Below, one piece after another: positions 7,037 through 13,784 of a stretch of DNA of 15,328 nucleotides (position 1 is its first letter; each line of letters begins with the position of its first letter). This DNA comes from DATHBD01 sp035296325 (lineage in GTDB: Bacteria > Actinomycetota > Actinomycetes > Mycobacteriales > Micromonosporaceae): contig DATHBD010000078.1 in NCBI GenBank assembly GCA_035296325.1, positions 1 through 15,328 on the forward strand, written 5' to 3'. Below the pieces are notes generated by a model, which was not told the origin of the DNA, did no database searches, and was given only the letters and a program-made list of their open reading frames with translations. The position numbers were made by a program, and so were the translations under genes.

Positions 7037-7633
7037 ATGATCACGTCAGCCGTCGCCGGCTTCTCCGTATCGATTGCGTTGATCGCGGCGATCGGCGCCC
7101 AGAACGCGTTCGTGCTCAGACAGGGACTTCGTCGGGAACACGTGCTGCCGGTAGTGGTGACCTGCGCGGCCTCCGACGCGCTGCTGATCGTGGTCGGCAT
7201 CGCCGGGCTGGCTGGAGCCCTGACCCGTTATCCCGCTGCGGTGACCGGGATCCGCTGGTTCGGGGCCGCGTTCCTGCTGGCATACGCAGCCCTCGCCGCG
7301 TACCGGGCATTTCGGCCCGGCACGCTGGGGCCGTCGGCCGGTGCGCCGGTCGCCCTGAAGCCAACGATCATGGCGTGTCTCGCCTTCACCTATCTCAATC
7401 CGCACGTCTACCTGGACACCGTGCTGCTGATCGGAGCGGTCGCCAACCAGCACCAGCACCGCTGGCTCTTCGGTGCCGGCGCAGCCGCCGCGAGCGCGAT
7501 CTGGTTCACCGTCCTCGGTGTGGGCGCCCACCGCCTTGCCCCGTTACTGGCCAGGCCGGTGGCATGGCGGGTGTTGGACGGCGTGGTCGCCGTCGTGATG
7601 ACCGCCATCGCGATGTCACTGATCCTCGGTTGA
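7037..7633 (+). CDS. lysE: LysE/ArgO-family basic amino acid exporter
   Basis: A 198-residue integral membrane protein, the usual length for LysE. Hydrophobic segments at about 5-25, 37-60, 72-92, 108-135, 143-165 and 178-197 match the family topology. The hallmark GAQNAFVLRQGL at 20-31 and TYLNPHVYLDT at 118-128 are present. It exports lysine, arginine or related residues driven by the membrane potential, protecting cells from excess, for example during growth on peptides. It starts at ATG 7037; no strong ribosome site is seen, so translation may be leaderless or use a weak site. Divergent from its probable regulator lysG. It ends 21 bases from the convergent phosphoesterase gene. Confidence 0.92.
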   Translation: MITSAVAGFSVSIALIAAIGAQNAFVLRQGLRREHVLPVVVTCAASDALLIVVGIAGLAGALTRYPAAVTGIRWFGAAFLLAYAALAAYRAFRPGTLGPSAGAPVALKPTIMACLAFTYLNPHVYLDTVLLIGAVANQHQHRWLFGAGAAAASAIWFTVLGVGAHRLAPLLARPVAWRVLDGVVAVVMTAIAMSLILG

Positions 7634-7654
7634 CGGGCGCGCGCTGACCTCGAG

Positions 7655-8068
7655 CTACGGCTGCTCCTTCGTCTGGTGCAGAAGCCAGTTCACCCTGGTC
7701 CGGATCAGCGCGTAGCGGCGTGGCGCGCCGCGACCGTGCAGCGTGAACAGCAACCGGCGTTCGGTGCGGTCGTGCTCCTCCCACCAACCCAGGTCCGCGA
7801 TCGACTTGGTGGCATCGGAGTACGTCAGGTGGTCCAGATTGTGATCGGCCACCTGGACGGCAAGGCGGTCCTCGGCCGGGCTCGGCGGCAGCCCACGGGG
7901 CACCGCCCAGGAGCGCAGGACGCCGTCCTCCTCCAGCCGAAGATCGAAGTGGTGCGTCGGCCGCCGGTGCTCGTGCAACACGAACGCCGGTCGGGCCCGG
8001 TCGGCGCGCGCCGCCTCCTGGGCGCCGGGCCCACTCCCCCCGACGTGCCGGGCATCCCGGGCATCCAC
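7655..8068 (-). CDS. Stand-alone LigD-type 3'-phosphoesterase domain protein
   Basis: With a GTG start at 8068 the protein is 137 residues. It matches the phosphoesterase (PE) module of the bacterial end-joining ligase LigD, which trims 3'-phosphates and ribonucleotides at DNA ends. FVLHEHRRPTHHFDLRLE at 29-46 holds the metal-site His40, Asp42 and Arg44, followed by GVLRSWAVPRG at 49-59 and RLAVQVADH at 68-76 with Arg68 and His76. A carboxy-terminal RYALIR...WLL strand pair (118-130) fits the fold. Compared with LigD, the EGxYGAG loop is replaced by a shorter segment (TKSIADLGWWEEHD). No ligase or polymerase domain follows, and no Ku gene is in the window. The GTG is two bases after the kinase stop, so the genes are probably coupled; an ATG at 8128 would lengthen it by 20 residues and overlap the kinase gene by 58 bases. 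Role in DNA repair is inference from the family. Confidence 0.75.
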   Translation of the reverse strand: MDARDARHVGGSGPGAQEAARADRARPAFVLHEHRRPTHHFDLRLEEDGVLRSWAVPRGLPPSPAEDRLAVQVADHNLDHLTYSDATKSIADLGWWEEHDRTERRLLFTLHGRGAPRRYALIRTRVNWLLHQTKEQP

Positions 8069-8070
8069 GG

Positions 8071-10224
8071 CTACGCCGGCCGGAAGCTCTGAAAGACGAG
8101 CTGGAGTTCGGGGAGCGCCGCCTCCCATTGCGCGTCTGTCGTCTCCCAGTAGATGCCGTACGCCCGGGTCGGCGACACCACGAACCCGCGGTTGTTCACA
8201 TGGCGTCGCACGCCACCCCGGACATAGGTGAACTCCCAGTCGGCGGCCGGCTGCCAGGAGTACGGCACCGCCACGATGTGCCGCTCAACGTAGCCGGGGA
8301 AGTCGCCCCGACCGACCCGGTACGCCGATTGCGACCGCCAGTCCGCGACCGGATCGGGCTCCGGCCGGTTTGTCTGGTCGATGCCCAGGATCCGGCCGGT
8401 CGGCGCGTGGCGGAAGTACACGATCGTTTCACCTCGGGCCGGGGCGGACCGGGTCCAGCCGCTCGGGACGTAGAGCGAGAAGCCGGTGGGATCGCGGTAC
8501 TCCTGCCACCCCGCCGGAAGCGCCGGCCGCTGCCCGCCCGCCGGGCCCTGCCCGGGCGCGACATTGGCCGGGGCCGGGGCGGAGGCCGGGTCGCTGGTCG
8601 CGGCACCACCGGCACCCGATACGCCAGACGAGGCGTCCGGCGTCGCGGTCGGTGCCTGGGTCGCCCCCGCGGTTCCCGCCGGAGTCGCGGTCACGGCTCC
8701 CCCGGCGGCCCGGTCCTTTGCCACCCCGTCCGAGCCGGCCGGACGGTCCCGTGTCCCCACCCACACCACGGCAGCGATCACCAGGGCCAGGACCGCCAGG
8801 GTGGACGCGAGCACCCGCCGTTGCCTGCCGTCGAGCCCGCGCAGTCCGGATCCGAATCCGGTCGCCCGGCCCGCCGGCACCGCGGCGACGCCAACAGCAG
8901 CCGGTGCCCTACCTTCCGGCGCGACGGCGCCCGGAACGGCGGCCTCGTCCGGCGACCCGACCCGAGGCGCAGACACAGGCTCCGATCGGGTTGCCGCCTC
9001 GGGCCCGGTCGCCGCCTCCGCCCGGGCGGCCTCCCCGTTGCTGTCCACGGCCTCGCCGTGAGATCCGACCTCCGGCGGAGCCGCCACGGGCTCGTGGCGT
9101 TCGGTCGCGTCCGCGGCCGCGGGCGTTTGCTGAAGTTCGGTCGCGTCCGCGGACGCGGGCGTCTGCTGGCCCAGCAGCGCGGCCCCGGCGACGACCGGCG
9201 CGGAGGCCCGTCCCACCGCCCGCTGCGCCGGCACGATCGCGTCGACCGGGGCGGTCGGCACACCGCCGGACCGATTGCCCACATCCGCCGGGTCGGCCGG
9301 ATCCGCCGGGTCGGCCGCAGCGTCCGCAGCACCGCTCGGCACCGCCGCCGGGGATCGATCCCACCATCCGGTGCTCCACGGCCACCGCCGCCGGCCGGAG
9401 GCGGGCCCGCCGGCGGCGGCGACCCGCAACCGTCGCTCGGTTTCGTCCATGCCGATGCGGTCCTCGGGCCGCTTGCGGAGCAGCCCGGTCAGTACCGGCT
9501 CCAGGACCCCGGCCCGCTGCGGCGGATCGGGCTCGGCCGAGGCCAGGGCGGTCAAGGTCTCGACGGCCGACGGACGCTCGTACGGGGAATGGCCCTCCAC
9601 GGCCGTGTACAACGTGGCGCCCAGCGACCACAGGTCGGAGGCGGGGCCGGTGACGCCGTTGCGGGCCCGCTCGGGGGCGATGTACGCCGGGGACCCCAGG
9701 ACCAGGCCGGGACGGGTGACGGCGGTGTCGCCCTCGACCGTGGCGATGCCGAAGTCGGTGAGCACCACCCGGTCGTCCTCGGCGAGCAGGACGTTGCCCG
9801 GTTTGATGTCGCGGTGCTGGACGCCGGCCCGGTGCGCGGCCCGTAGTGCGGCCAGCACGCCGAGCCCGATCTCGGCGACGCGCTCCGGGTCCAGCGGACC
9901 ATCGGCACGGATCACATCGTGCAGCGATCGCGACGGAACGTACTCCATCACGATCCAGGGCCGCTCGTCCGCCTCGATCACGTCGTACACCCGGACGACG
10001 TTGTGGTGGGTGAGCCGGGCCGCGGCGCGTGCCTCGCGCAGCGTGCGTCGCCGTACCGCGTCGCGCTCGTCGGCCATCAGCTCGGCGGGCAGGATGATCT
10101 CCTTGACTGCGACCTCACGGCCCAGCGTCTCGTCCCAGGCTCGCCAGACCCGACCCATGCCACCGACGCCGAGCGACTCCCCCAGTCGGTACCGCCCGGC
10201 GACCAGGGGAGATGAGGCTGACAT
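8071..10224 (-). CDS. Transmembrane Ser/Thr protein kinase (PknB-like) with extracytoplasmic domain
   Basis: A 717-residue receptor-like kinase. The catalytic domain spans about 11-270: glycine loop GESLGVGGMG (15-24), Lys41 in VAVK, HRDIKPGN at 137-144 with catalytic Asp139, DFG at 157-159, and SPAYIAPE at 178-185. A cytoplasmic Ala/Pro-rich juxtamembrane stretch (about 275-465) contains a duplicated 12-residue unit (353-376) and a DPADPADPAD run. One membrane helix lies at about 471-490. Outside, a Thr/Ala/Pro-rich stalk leads to a compact domain at about 575-717 (YRDPTGFSLYVPSGW at start, FQSF at end). There are no PASTA repeats, so it is not a canonical PknB muropeptide sensor; the outer domain resembles the PsbP/LpqN-like folds attached to other actinobacterial kinases, which is a tentative call. 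Ligand unknown. TATACC on the minus strand, 7 bases before the ATG, and the lack of a ribosome site suggest a leaderless mRNA. Confidence 0.9.
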   Translation of the reverse strand: MSASSPLVAGRYRLGESLGVGGMGRVWRAWDETLGREVAVKEIILPAELMADERDAVRRRTLREARAAARLTHHNVVRVYDVIEADERPWIVMEYVPSRSLHDVIRADGPLDPERVAEIGLGVLAALRAAHRAGVQHRDIKPGNVLLAEDDRVVLTDFGIATVEGDTAVTRPGLVLGSPAYIAPERARNGVTGPASDLWSLGATLYTAVEGHSPYERPSAVETLTALASAEPDPPQRAGVLEPVLTGLLRKRPEDRIGMDETERRLRVAAAGGPASGRRRWPWSTGWWDRSPAAVPSGAADAAADPADPADPADVGNRSGGVPTAPVDAIVPAQRAVGRASAPVVAGAALLGQQTPASADATELQQTPAAADATERHEPVAAPPEVGSHGEAVDSNGEAARAEAATGPEAATRSEPVSAPRVGSPDEAAVPGAVAPEGRAPAAVGVAAVPAGRATGFGSGLRGLDGRQRRVLASTLAVLALVIAAVVWVGTRDRPAGSDGVAKDRAAGGAVTATPAGTAGATQAPTATPDASSGVSGAGGAATSDPASAPAPANVAPGQGPAGGQRPALPAGWQEYRDPTGFSLYVPSGWTRSAPARGETIVYFRHAPTGRILGIDQTNRPEPDPVADWRSQSAYRVGRGDFPGYVERHIVAVPYSWQPAADWEFTYVRGGVRRHVNNRGFVVSPTRAYGIYWETTDAQWEAALPELQLVFQSFRPA
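9099..9170 (-). repeat. Duplicated 36-bp unit in the kinase juxtamembrane region
   Basis: Two adjacent 36-bp copies (9099-9134 and 9135-9170) differ at a few positions and encode QQTPAAADATER and QQTPASADATEL. The duplication is in frame and lies in the Ala-rich linker between the kinase domain and the membrane helix. Several Thr and Ser residues in it could be phosphorylated. Confidence 0.7.
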
Positions 10225-10231
10225 GGGTGGA

Positions 10232-10237
10232 GGTATA
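10232..10237 (-). promoter_or_regulatory. Candidate -10 element for a leaderless kinase transcript
   Basis: TATACC on the minus strand ends 7 bases before the ATG at 10224. A start of transcription 7 bases downstream would fall on or next to that ATG. The last base deviates from the TAnnnT consensus and no clear -35 is seen. Confidence 0.35.
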
Positions 10238-10331
10238 CCCAGCGACGGGCACAGTCATGCGGACGCCGACAACCCGCGCGCCAGGTGGCAAATCGCTGGC
10301 GTACGCGTGCGAAGGCCGCCAGCATTGGTCC

Positions 10332-10922
10332 ATGCAACCAGCGCGGGAATCACTTGACCACAACGGAGTCGCACTTCGGCGCTGGCGGGCCGGGGACGCC
10401 GGGACGGCTCACCGGTTGGTGTCGGAGTCGATGGACCACCTCGCGCCGTGGATGGCGTGGGCGGCCAACGGATACACCCTCGCGGATGCTGAGGCGTTTC
10501 TCGCCCAGGCCGAGTCCGACTGGCGCAGCGGGACGGCGTACAACTACGCGATCCTGGCGGCCGACGGGGCCATCATCGGATCGATCAGCCTGATGGCCCG
10601 CATCGGCCCCGGCGGCCTGGAGATCGGGTACTGGCTGCACCCGGCCCACGTCGGGCACGGCATCGTGACCCGGGCCGCTACCGCGTTGATCGAGGAGGCG
10701 TTCCGGATCGGCGCCGACCACGTGGAGATCAGACACGACGTGGCCAACCAGCGCAGCGGGGCGGTGCCGCGCCGGTTGGGCTTCGTGGAAGTGGAACGTC
10801 AACCGGCCCAGGAGCCGTTGACCGTCGGCGAGCAGGGTATCGACCTGGTTTGGCGGCGGACCAACACCACAGCAGGTAGCGTCAACTCACTCGATCGGGA
10901 GGATACGGACCCGATAAACTAA
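10332..10922 (+). CDS. GNAT-family N-acetyltransferase (RimJ/RimL-like)
   Basis: A 196-residue protein of the GCN5-related acetyltransferase fold. It begins with VALRRWRAGD (13-22), typical of RimJ/RimL-like members. AYNYAILAADGAIIGSISL (69-87) gives the central strands, and LEIGYWLHPAHVGHGIVTRA (96-115) carries the acetyl-CoA pyrophosphate loop, with VGHG at 107-110. NQRSGAVPRRLGFVEV (139-154) matches the family N-x-x-S-x-x-V-x-x-x-x-GF motif. Such enzymes move an acetyl group from acetyl-CoA to amines, such as protein N-termini or small molecules; the acceptor is unknown. The reading frame is open back to 10212, but ATG 10332 matches the usual N-terminus. No good ribosome site precedes it. 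The last 18 or so residues are hydrophilic and extra to the fold. It is divergent from the kinase and lies 28 bases upstream of the DUF262 gene. Confidence 0.85.
   Translation: MQPARESLDHNGVALRRWRAGDAGTAHRLVSESMDHLAPWMAWAANGYTLADAEAFLAQAESDWRSGTAYNYAILAADGAIIGSISLMARIGPGGLEIGYWLHPAHVGHGIVTRAATALIEEAFRIGADHVEIRHDVANQRSGAVPRRLGFVEVERQPAQEPLTVGEQGIDLVWRRTNTTAGSVNSLDREDTDPIN
10894..10920 (+). promoter_or_regulatory. Candidate promoter/operator of the DUF262-hipA cassette
   Basis: TAAACT at 10915-10920 fits the TAnnnT -10 consensus and would start transcription near 10927, leaving a leader of about 24 bases with a GGAG ribosome site (10942-10945). ATCGGG (10894-10899) and CCCGAT (10910-10915) form an inverted repeat that touches the -10 box, as an operator would. 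It lies inside the 3' end of the GNAT gene. No clear -35 is present. Confidence 0.35.
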
Positions 10923-10950
10923 CCCGGCCCCCCGCAGAGATGGAGCCGTG

Positions 10951-12540
10951 ATGCCTTCGCTCGACCGGCCCCGGATCGAATACCAAACACCTGTGGACCT
11001 GGTCGCCGAGGTGAAGCGCGGAGGCCTACGCATCCCACCGTTCCAACGCGGTTTCAAATGGCAGTCGTCGGACGTGATTGCGCTGTTCGACAGCATTCTG
11101 CGGGGATTTCCCGTCGGCAACCTCCTGTTTTGGCGTCGACCGGCACCGGCAGCGCTGGTGCGGGTTGGTCCGCTTGCGATCGACGCTCCGGAGGTCGACT
11201 CAGCGTCGTGGGTGGTGGACGGCCAGCAGCGCGTGACCAGCCTCGTTGGGTCGCTCGCGGCGGCAGAGGAGTCAGCCGACCCCCGGTTCCGCATTTACCT
11301 CGATCTTGATCTTTCCCAGTTCCACTCCCTCGGCGCCCGGCAACAGGCGCCGCCACACTGGATTCCGGTAAGCCGGCTGGCTGGAACAGCGACGCTGCTC
11401 AGCTGGATGCGCGACAACGCCGATTGGATGACCGAGGGCCACGTCCGATTGGCTGACGACGCAGCGCAGGCCATCCGCGAGTACCAAATTCCCACCTACG
11501 TGGTCAGGTCCGACAACGAAGACACGCTACGTCAGATCTTTGACCGCCTGAACGGCACCGGAAAGCCACTCAGCAAGGCGGAGGTCTTTCACGCGCTGCA
11601 CTCCGGTCTCGCCGGCGACCGGCCATTCGATCTGAAGACAATCGCCGCAATATCTGCCGAGTTGGGTTTCGGCGGCTTCGACGAACGCCTGGCGTTGCGT
11701 TGTGTCCTGGCGTATCGGGGCGGCGACATCTTCCGCGAGAACTTCTCCGACGAGTTCACCTCGGCCGACGATCGGGCTGACACGTACCGCGAGGTCGCGG
11801 CCTGTCTCCGCGCCGTGGTGGAGTTCCTACGCCGTGACGCCGGCATCCCCCACAGCAAACTCCTGCCGTACACCCACGTCGTACCGGTTCTGGTGCGGTT
11901 TGTCCGACTGCACGGAGAGCCGACTGGCCGCGCCGCTCAGCTTCTCCGTCGATGGATTTGGCGAGATGCTGTGGCGGGCGCTGCCGCACGCGGGGTGAGC
12001 GTGGCAGCCGTCCGACAGGCGGTCGCTGCCGTCGAGCAACCGGAGCCCTACCGGGCGGCTCGTAAACTCCTGGAGACGGCACCATCCAACAGCAGGTTTG
12101 TACCGGATCTGGACAAGGTCCACCTTAACCACGCCGCTGCCAAGCTCAACTTGCTTGGCCTCGTCTCCGTCGGCCCACGCGACCTGGTGACCGGCCGACC
12201 GCTCGACCTCTCGGCCGTGTTCGACCGCAAGAACGTGATCGGTGAGATCATTCTCGACCGGGACGTTCCGCTCGCCGAGACGTTCGCCAACCGCCTGGTA
12301 AAGACGAGCAAGAGCCGTTCGGTCCGAAGCCAGTTGACCACCGCGCCGGCCGACTTCACCCTGAGTCACCTGGTTGACGAGCGAGGGCGTGAGTTCTTGT
12401 CGGCGGGTGAGCTGCACCGCTTCCTCAGTCACCGGGCTGACCTATTGCGCGAGGTTGTCCGGACCCATGTCGACTCCATGGCCGAGTGGGGTGCTCGCGA
12501 TGGGCAGTCCCTCGCCAACATGATGCGAGCCGTGGCCTGA
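10951..12540 (+). CDS. DUF262-family protein (GmrS/ParB-like nuclease fold), no HNH domain seen
   Basis: A 529-residue protein from the ATG at 10951; a GTG one codon earlier is an alternative, and GGAG at 10942-10945 serves either. The DUF262 domain is clear: RIPPFQRGFKW at 27-37, the SILRGFPVGNLLFW segment at 48-61, VVDGQQRVTSL at 88-98 (the family DGQQR motif) and IFDRLNGTGKPLSKAEVFHAL at 196-216. In GmrSD, SspE and related defence proteins this module binds or hydrolyses nucleotide and is joined to a DUF1524 HNH nuclease. Here the C-terminal half (about 220-529) shows no H-x-x-P or HNH-type motif; it is largely helical and ends in Arg-rich segments. Codon use is somewhat less G/C-biased than in flanking genes (AAA, ATT, CAA, TTT appear), which hints at acquisition. 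Its TGA overlaps an ATG of the following hipA-like gene (TGATG at 12538-12542). Function may be restriction or toxin control; that is inference. Confidence 0.85.
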   Translation: MPSLDRPRIEYQTPVDLVAEVKRGGLRIPPFQRGFKWQSSDVIALFDSILRGFPVGNLLFWRRPAPAALVRVGPLAIDAPEVDSASWVVDGQQRVTSLVGSLAAAEESADPRFRIYLDLDLSQFHSLGARQQAPPHWIPVSRLAGTATLLSWMRDNADWMTEGHVRLADDAAQAIREYQIPTYVVRSDNEDTLRQIFDRLNGTGKPLSKAEVFHALHSGLAGDRPFDLKTIAAISAELGFGGFDERLALRCVLAYRGGDIFRENFSDEFTSADDRADTYREVAACLRAVVEFLRRDAGIPHSKLLPYTHVVPVLVRFVRLHGEPTGRAAQLLRRWIWRDAVAGAAARGVSVAAVRQAVAAVEQPEPYRAARKLLETAPSNSRFVPDLDKVHLNHAAAKLNLLGLVSVGPRDLVTGRPLDLSAVFDRKNVIGEIILDRDVPLAETFANRLVKTSKSRSVRSQLTTAPADFTLSHLVDERGREFLSAGELHRFLSHRADLLREVVRTHVDSMAEWGARDGQSLANMMRAVA

Positions 12541-13742
12541 TGGCCGGCGGTGACGCGGAGGGTTCCTGCACGGGCGACGGGTGGGCACGCTTGCGTTCGA
12601 AAAGGGCGGATCAGTTTTCCGCTACGAGGACGATCTACTCCAACCAGAACACCGCACGCTCGGTCAGGTCTTCGAGGACGATCCCCGATCAGTCCGGCGC
12701 GCGCGGATCGGTCTGCCAGCATGGTTCGCCAACTTGCTGCCCGAGGGCGAACTGCGCCGCCAGGTCGTCCGCGAGATGGGTGGTGGACGGATCAGCGACT
12801 ACCGCCTACTGCTCCGGCTCGGGTCAGATCTGCCGGGCGCCGTGACGGTGCACGGGGTCGAACCGGAGGAGGTCGAGGAGCCGGCCAATGCCGACGCGAG
12901 CCCGCGGACCACGCCGGACCCCCTGCGTTACTCGCTGGCCGGCGTCCAGCTGAAGTACTCGGTGCACGGCAGCCGGCTCACGGCGCCGGTTTCCGGGGGG
13001 GGACGGCTGGTGGATCGTCAAGCTTCCGGATCCTACGGTCGAACAGTTGGCCGAGAACGAGTACCTCACCATGCGTTGGCTGCGTGCGGCCGGCATGGAG
13101 GTGCCCGAGGTCACCTGCCTTCCCGCACACACGGTGCCGAATATCCCCTCCGGATTCGTCGCCGGGGACGAACTCCTCTACCTCGTGCGTCGCTTCGATC
13201 GGACGTCGCAAGGTCGCGTTCACGTCGAGGACTTCGCGCAGGTCTCTGACGTCGAACCCAGGTACAAGTACGGCGAGTTCGGCGCCACCTACGACACCAT
13301 GGGCTCAGTCATCGCGTACCTGCTGGGCGAGGAGGGCGTTCGCGCTTACGTCGCGCGGCTGACGGCGATGATCATCGTCGGGAACACCGACGCTCACCTG
13401 AAGAACTGGGGCCTATGGTATCCGGACGGCCGGAACGCCGCGCTCGCTCCGGTGTATGACTTCCATTCGTTGACGATCTACCGGCGGTTCCGATACGCCC
13501 CGTTGGCACTCAGTCTGGCTGGGGAACAAATGCCCCAGCAGGTCACCCGCGAGCACTTCAGAGTGCTGGCCGACGCATGCAGCACCGACTCGGACACCGT
13601 CGTCGCGGTGGTGGCAGAGACGGTTGCTGCCATGCGAGCCGCCTGGCACGACACCATGGCCGGCGAGACGCGACAGCGCTTTCCCTCCCTCGCCGAGCAC
13701 TATGAGCAGCGAATGACAACGCTTCCCATCGGTCGGGAATGA
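12540..13742 (+). pseudogene. HipA-family Ser/Thr kinase toxin gene with two compensating frameshifts
   Basis: Homology to HipA runs across three frame segments. ATG 12540, overlapping the DUF262 stop, opens MAGGDAE. One base then appears to be missing near 12561, and the frame that follows reads FLHGRRVGTLAFEKGG, the HipA N-terminal strand pair. This middle segment contains LGQVFEDDP, LPAWFANLLPEGELRR, and YSLAGVQLK, where the Ser at 12932-12934 aligns with the autophosphorylated Ser150 of E. coli HipA. At a run of eight Gs (12995-13002) one base is extra. After it the original frame resumes as DGWWIVKLPDPTVEQLAENEY, then RRFDR, NTDAHLKN (catalytic Asp at 13389-13391) and VYDF. Without repair, a GTG at 12581 would give a 222-residue product stopping at 13249, and a TTG at 13047 a 231-residue fragment. 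Restored length is about 400 residues, normal for HipA. HipA proteins phosphorylate tRNA synthetases or other targets. No HipB antitoxin is visible. Real decay, phase variation and sequencing error are all possible. Confidence 0.8.
12995..13002 (+). repeat. G8 homopolymer at the hipA frameshift
   Basis: Eight consecutive G residues sit exactly where the HipA-like frame changes. With seven Gs the reading is SGGDGWWIVK, which restores the conserved strand. Such runs are prone both to replication slippage and to sequencing miscalls. Confidence 0.9.
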
Positions 13743-13752
13743 CCGGAGCCGA

Positions 13753-13783
13753 GCGGGTGGCCGGTCCCGAACCGGCCACCCGC
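13753..13783. terminator. Bidirectional hairpin terminator between hipA and htpG
   Basis: A perfect 13-bp inverted repeat (arms 13753-13765 and 13771-13783, 5-base loop CCCGA) lies between the convergent hipA stop at 13742 and htpG stop at 13785-13787. The stem is almost all G-C. No T-run follows on either strand, as is common in actinomycetes. Confidence 0.8.
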
Positions 13784-13784
13784 A

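Noticed and set aside
8128..9846. Plus-strand open frame of 572 codons
   Set aside because: It is antisense to the Ser/Thr kinase and has Arg/Pro/Gly-biased composition with no motifs.
10212..10331. Upstream extension of the GNAT acetyltransferase
   Set aside because: The extra 40 residues do not resemble the family N-terminus and would overlap the start of the divergent kinase gene.
12550..12565. GTG at 12550 as the true hipA start, giving MTRRV before the shift
   Set aside because: It needs an extra-base shift rather than a missing base, and its frame does not match the C-terminal HipA frame. ATG 12540 overlaps the DUF262 stop and shares that frame, so it is the simpler choice, though not excluded.
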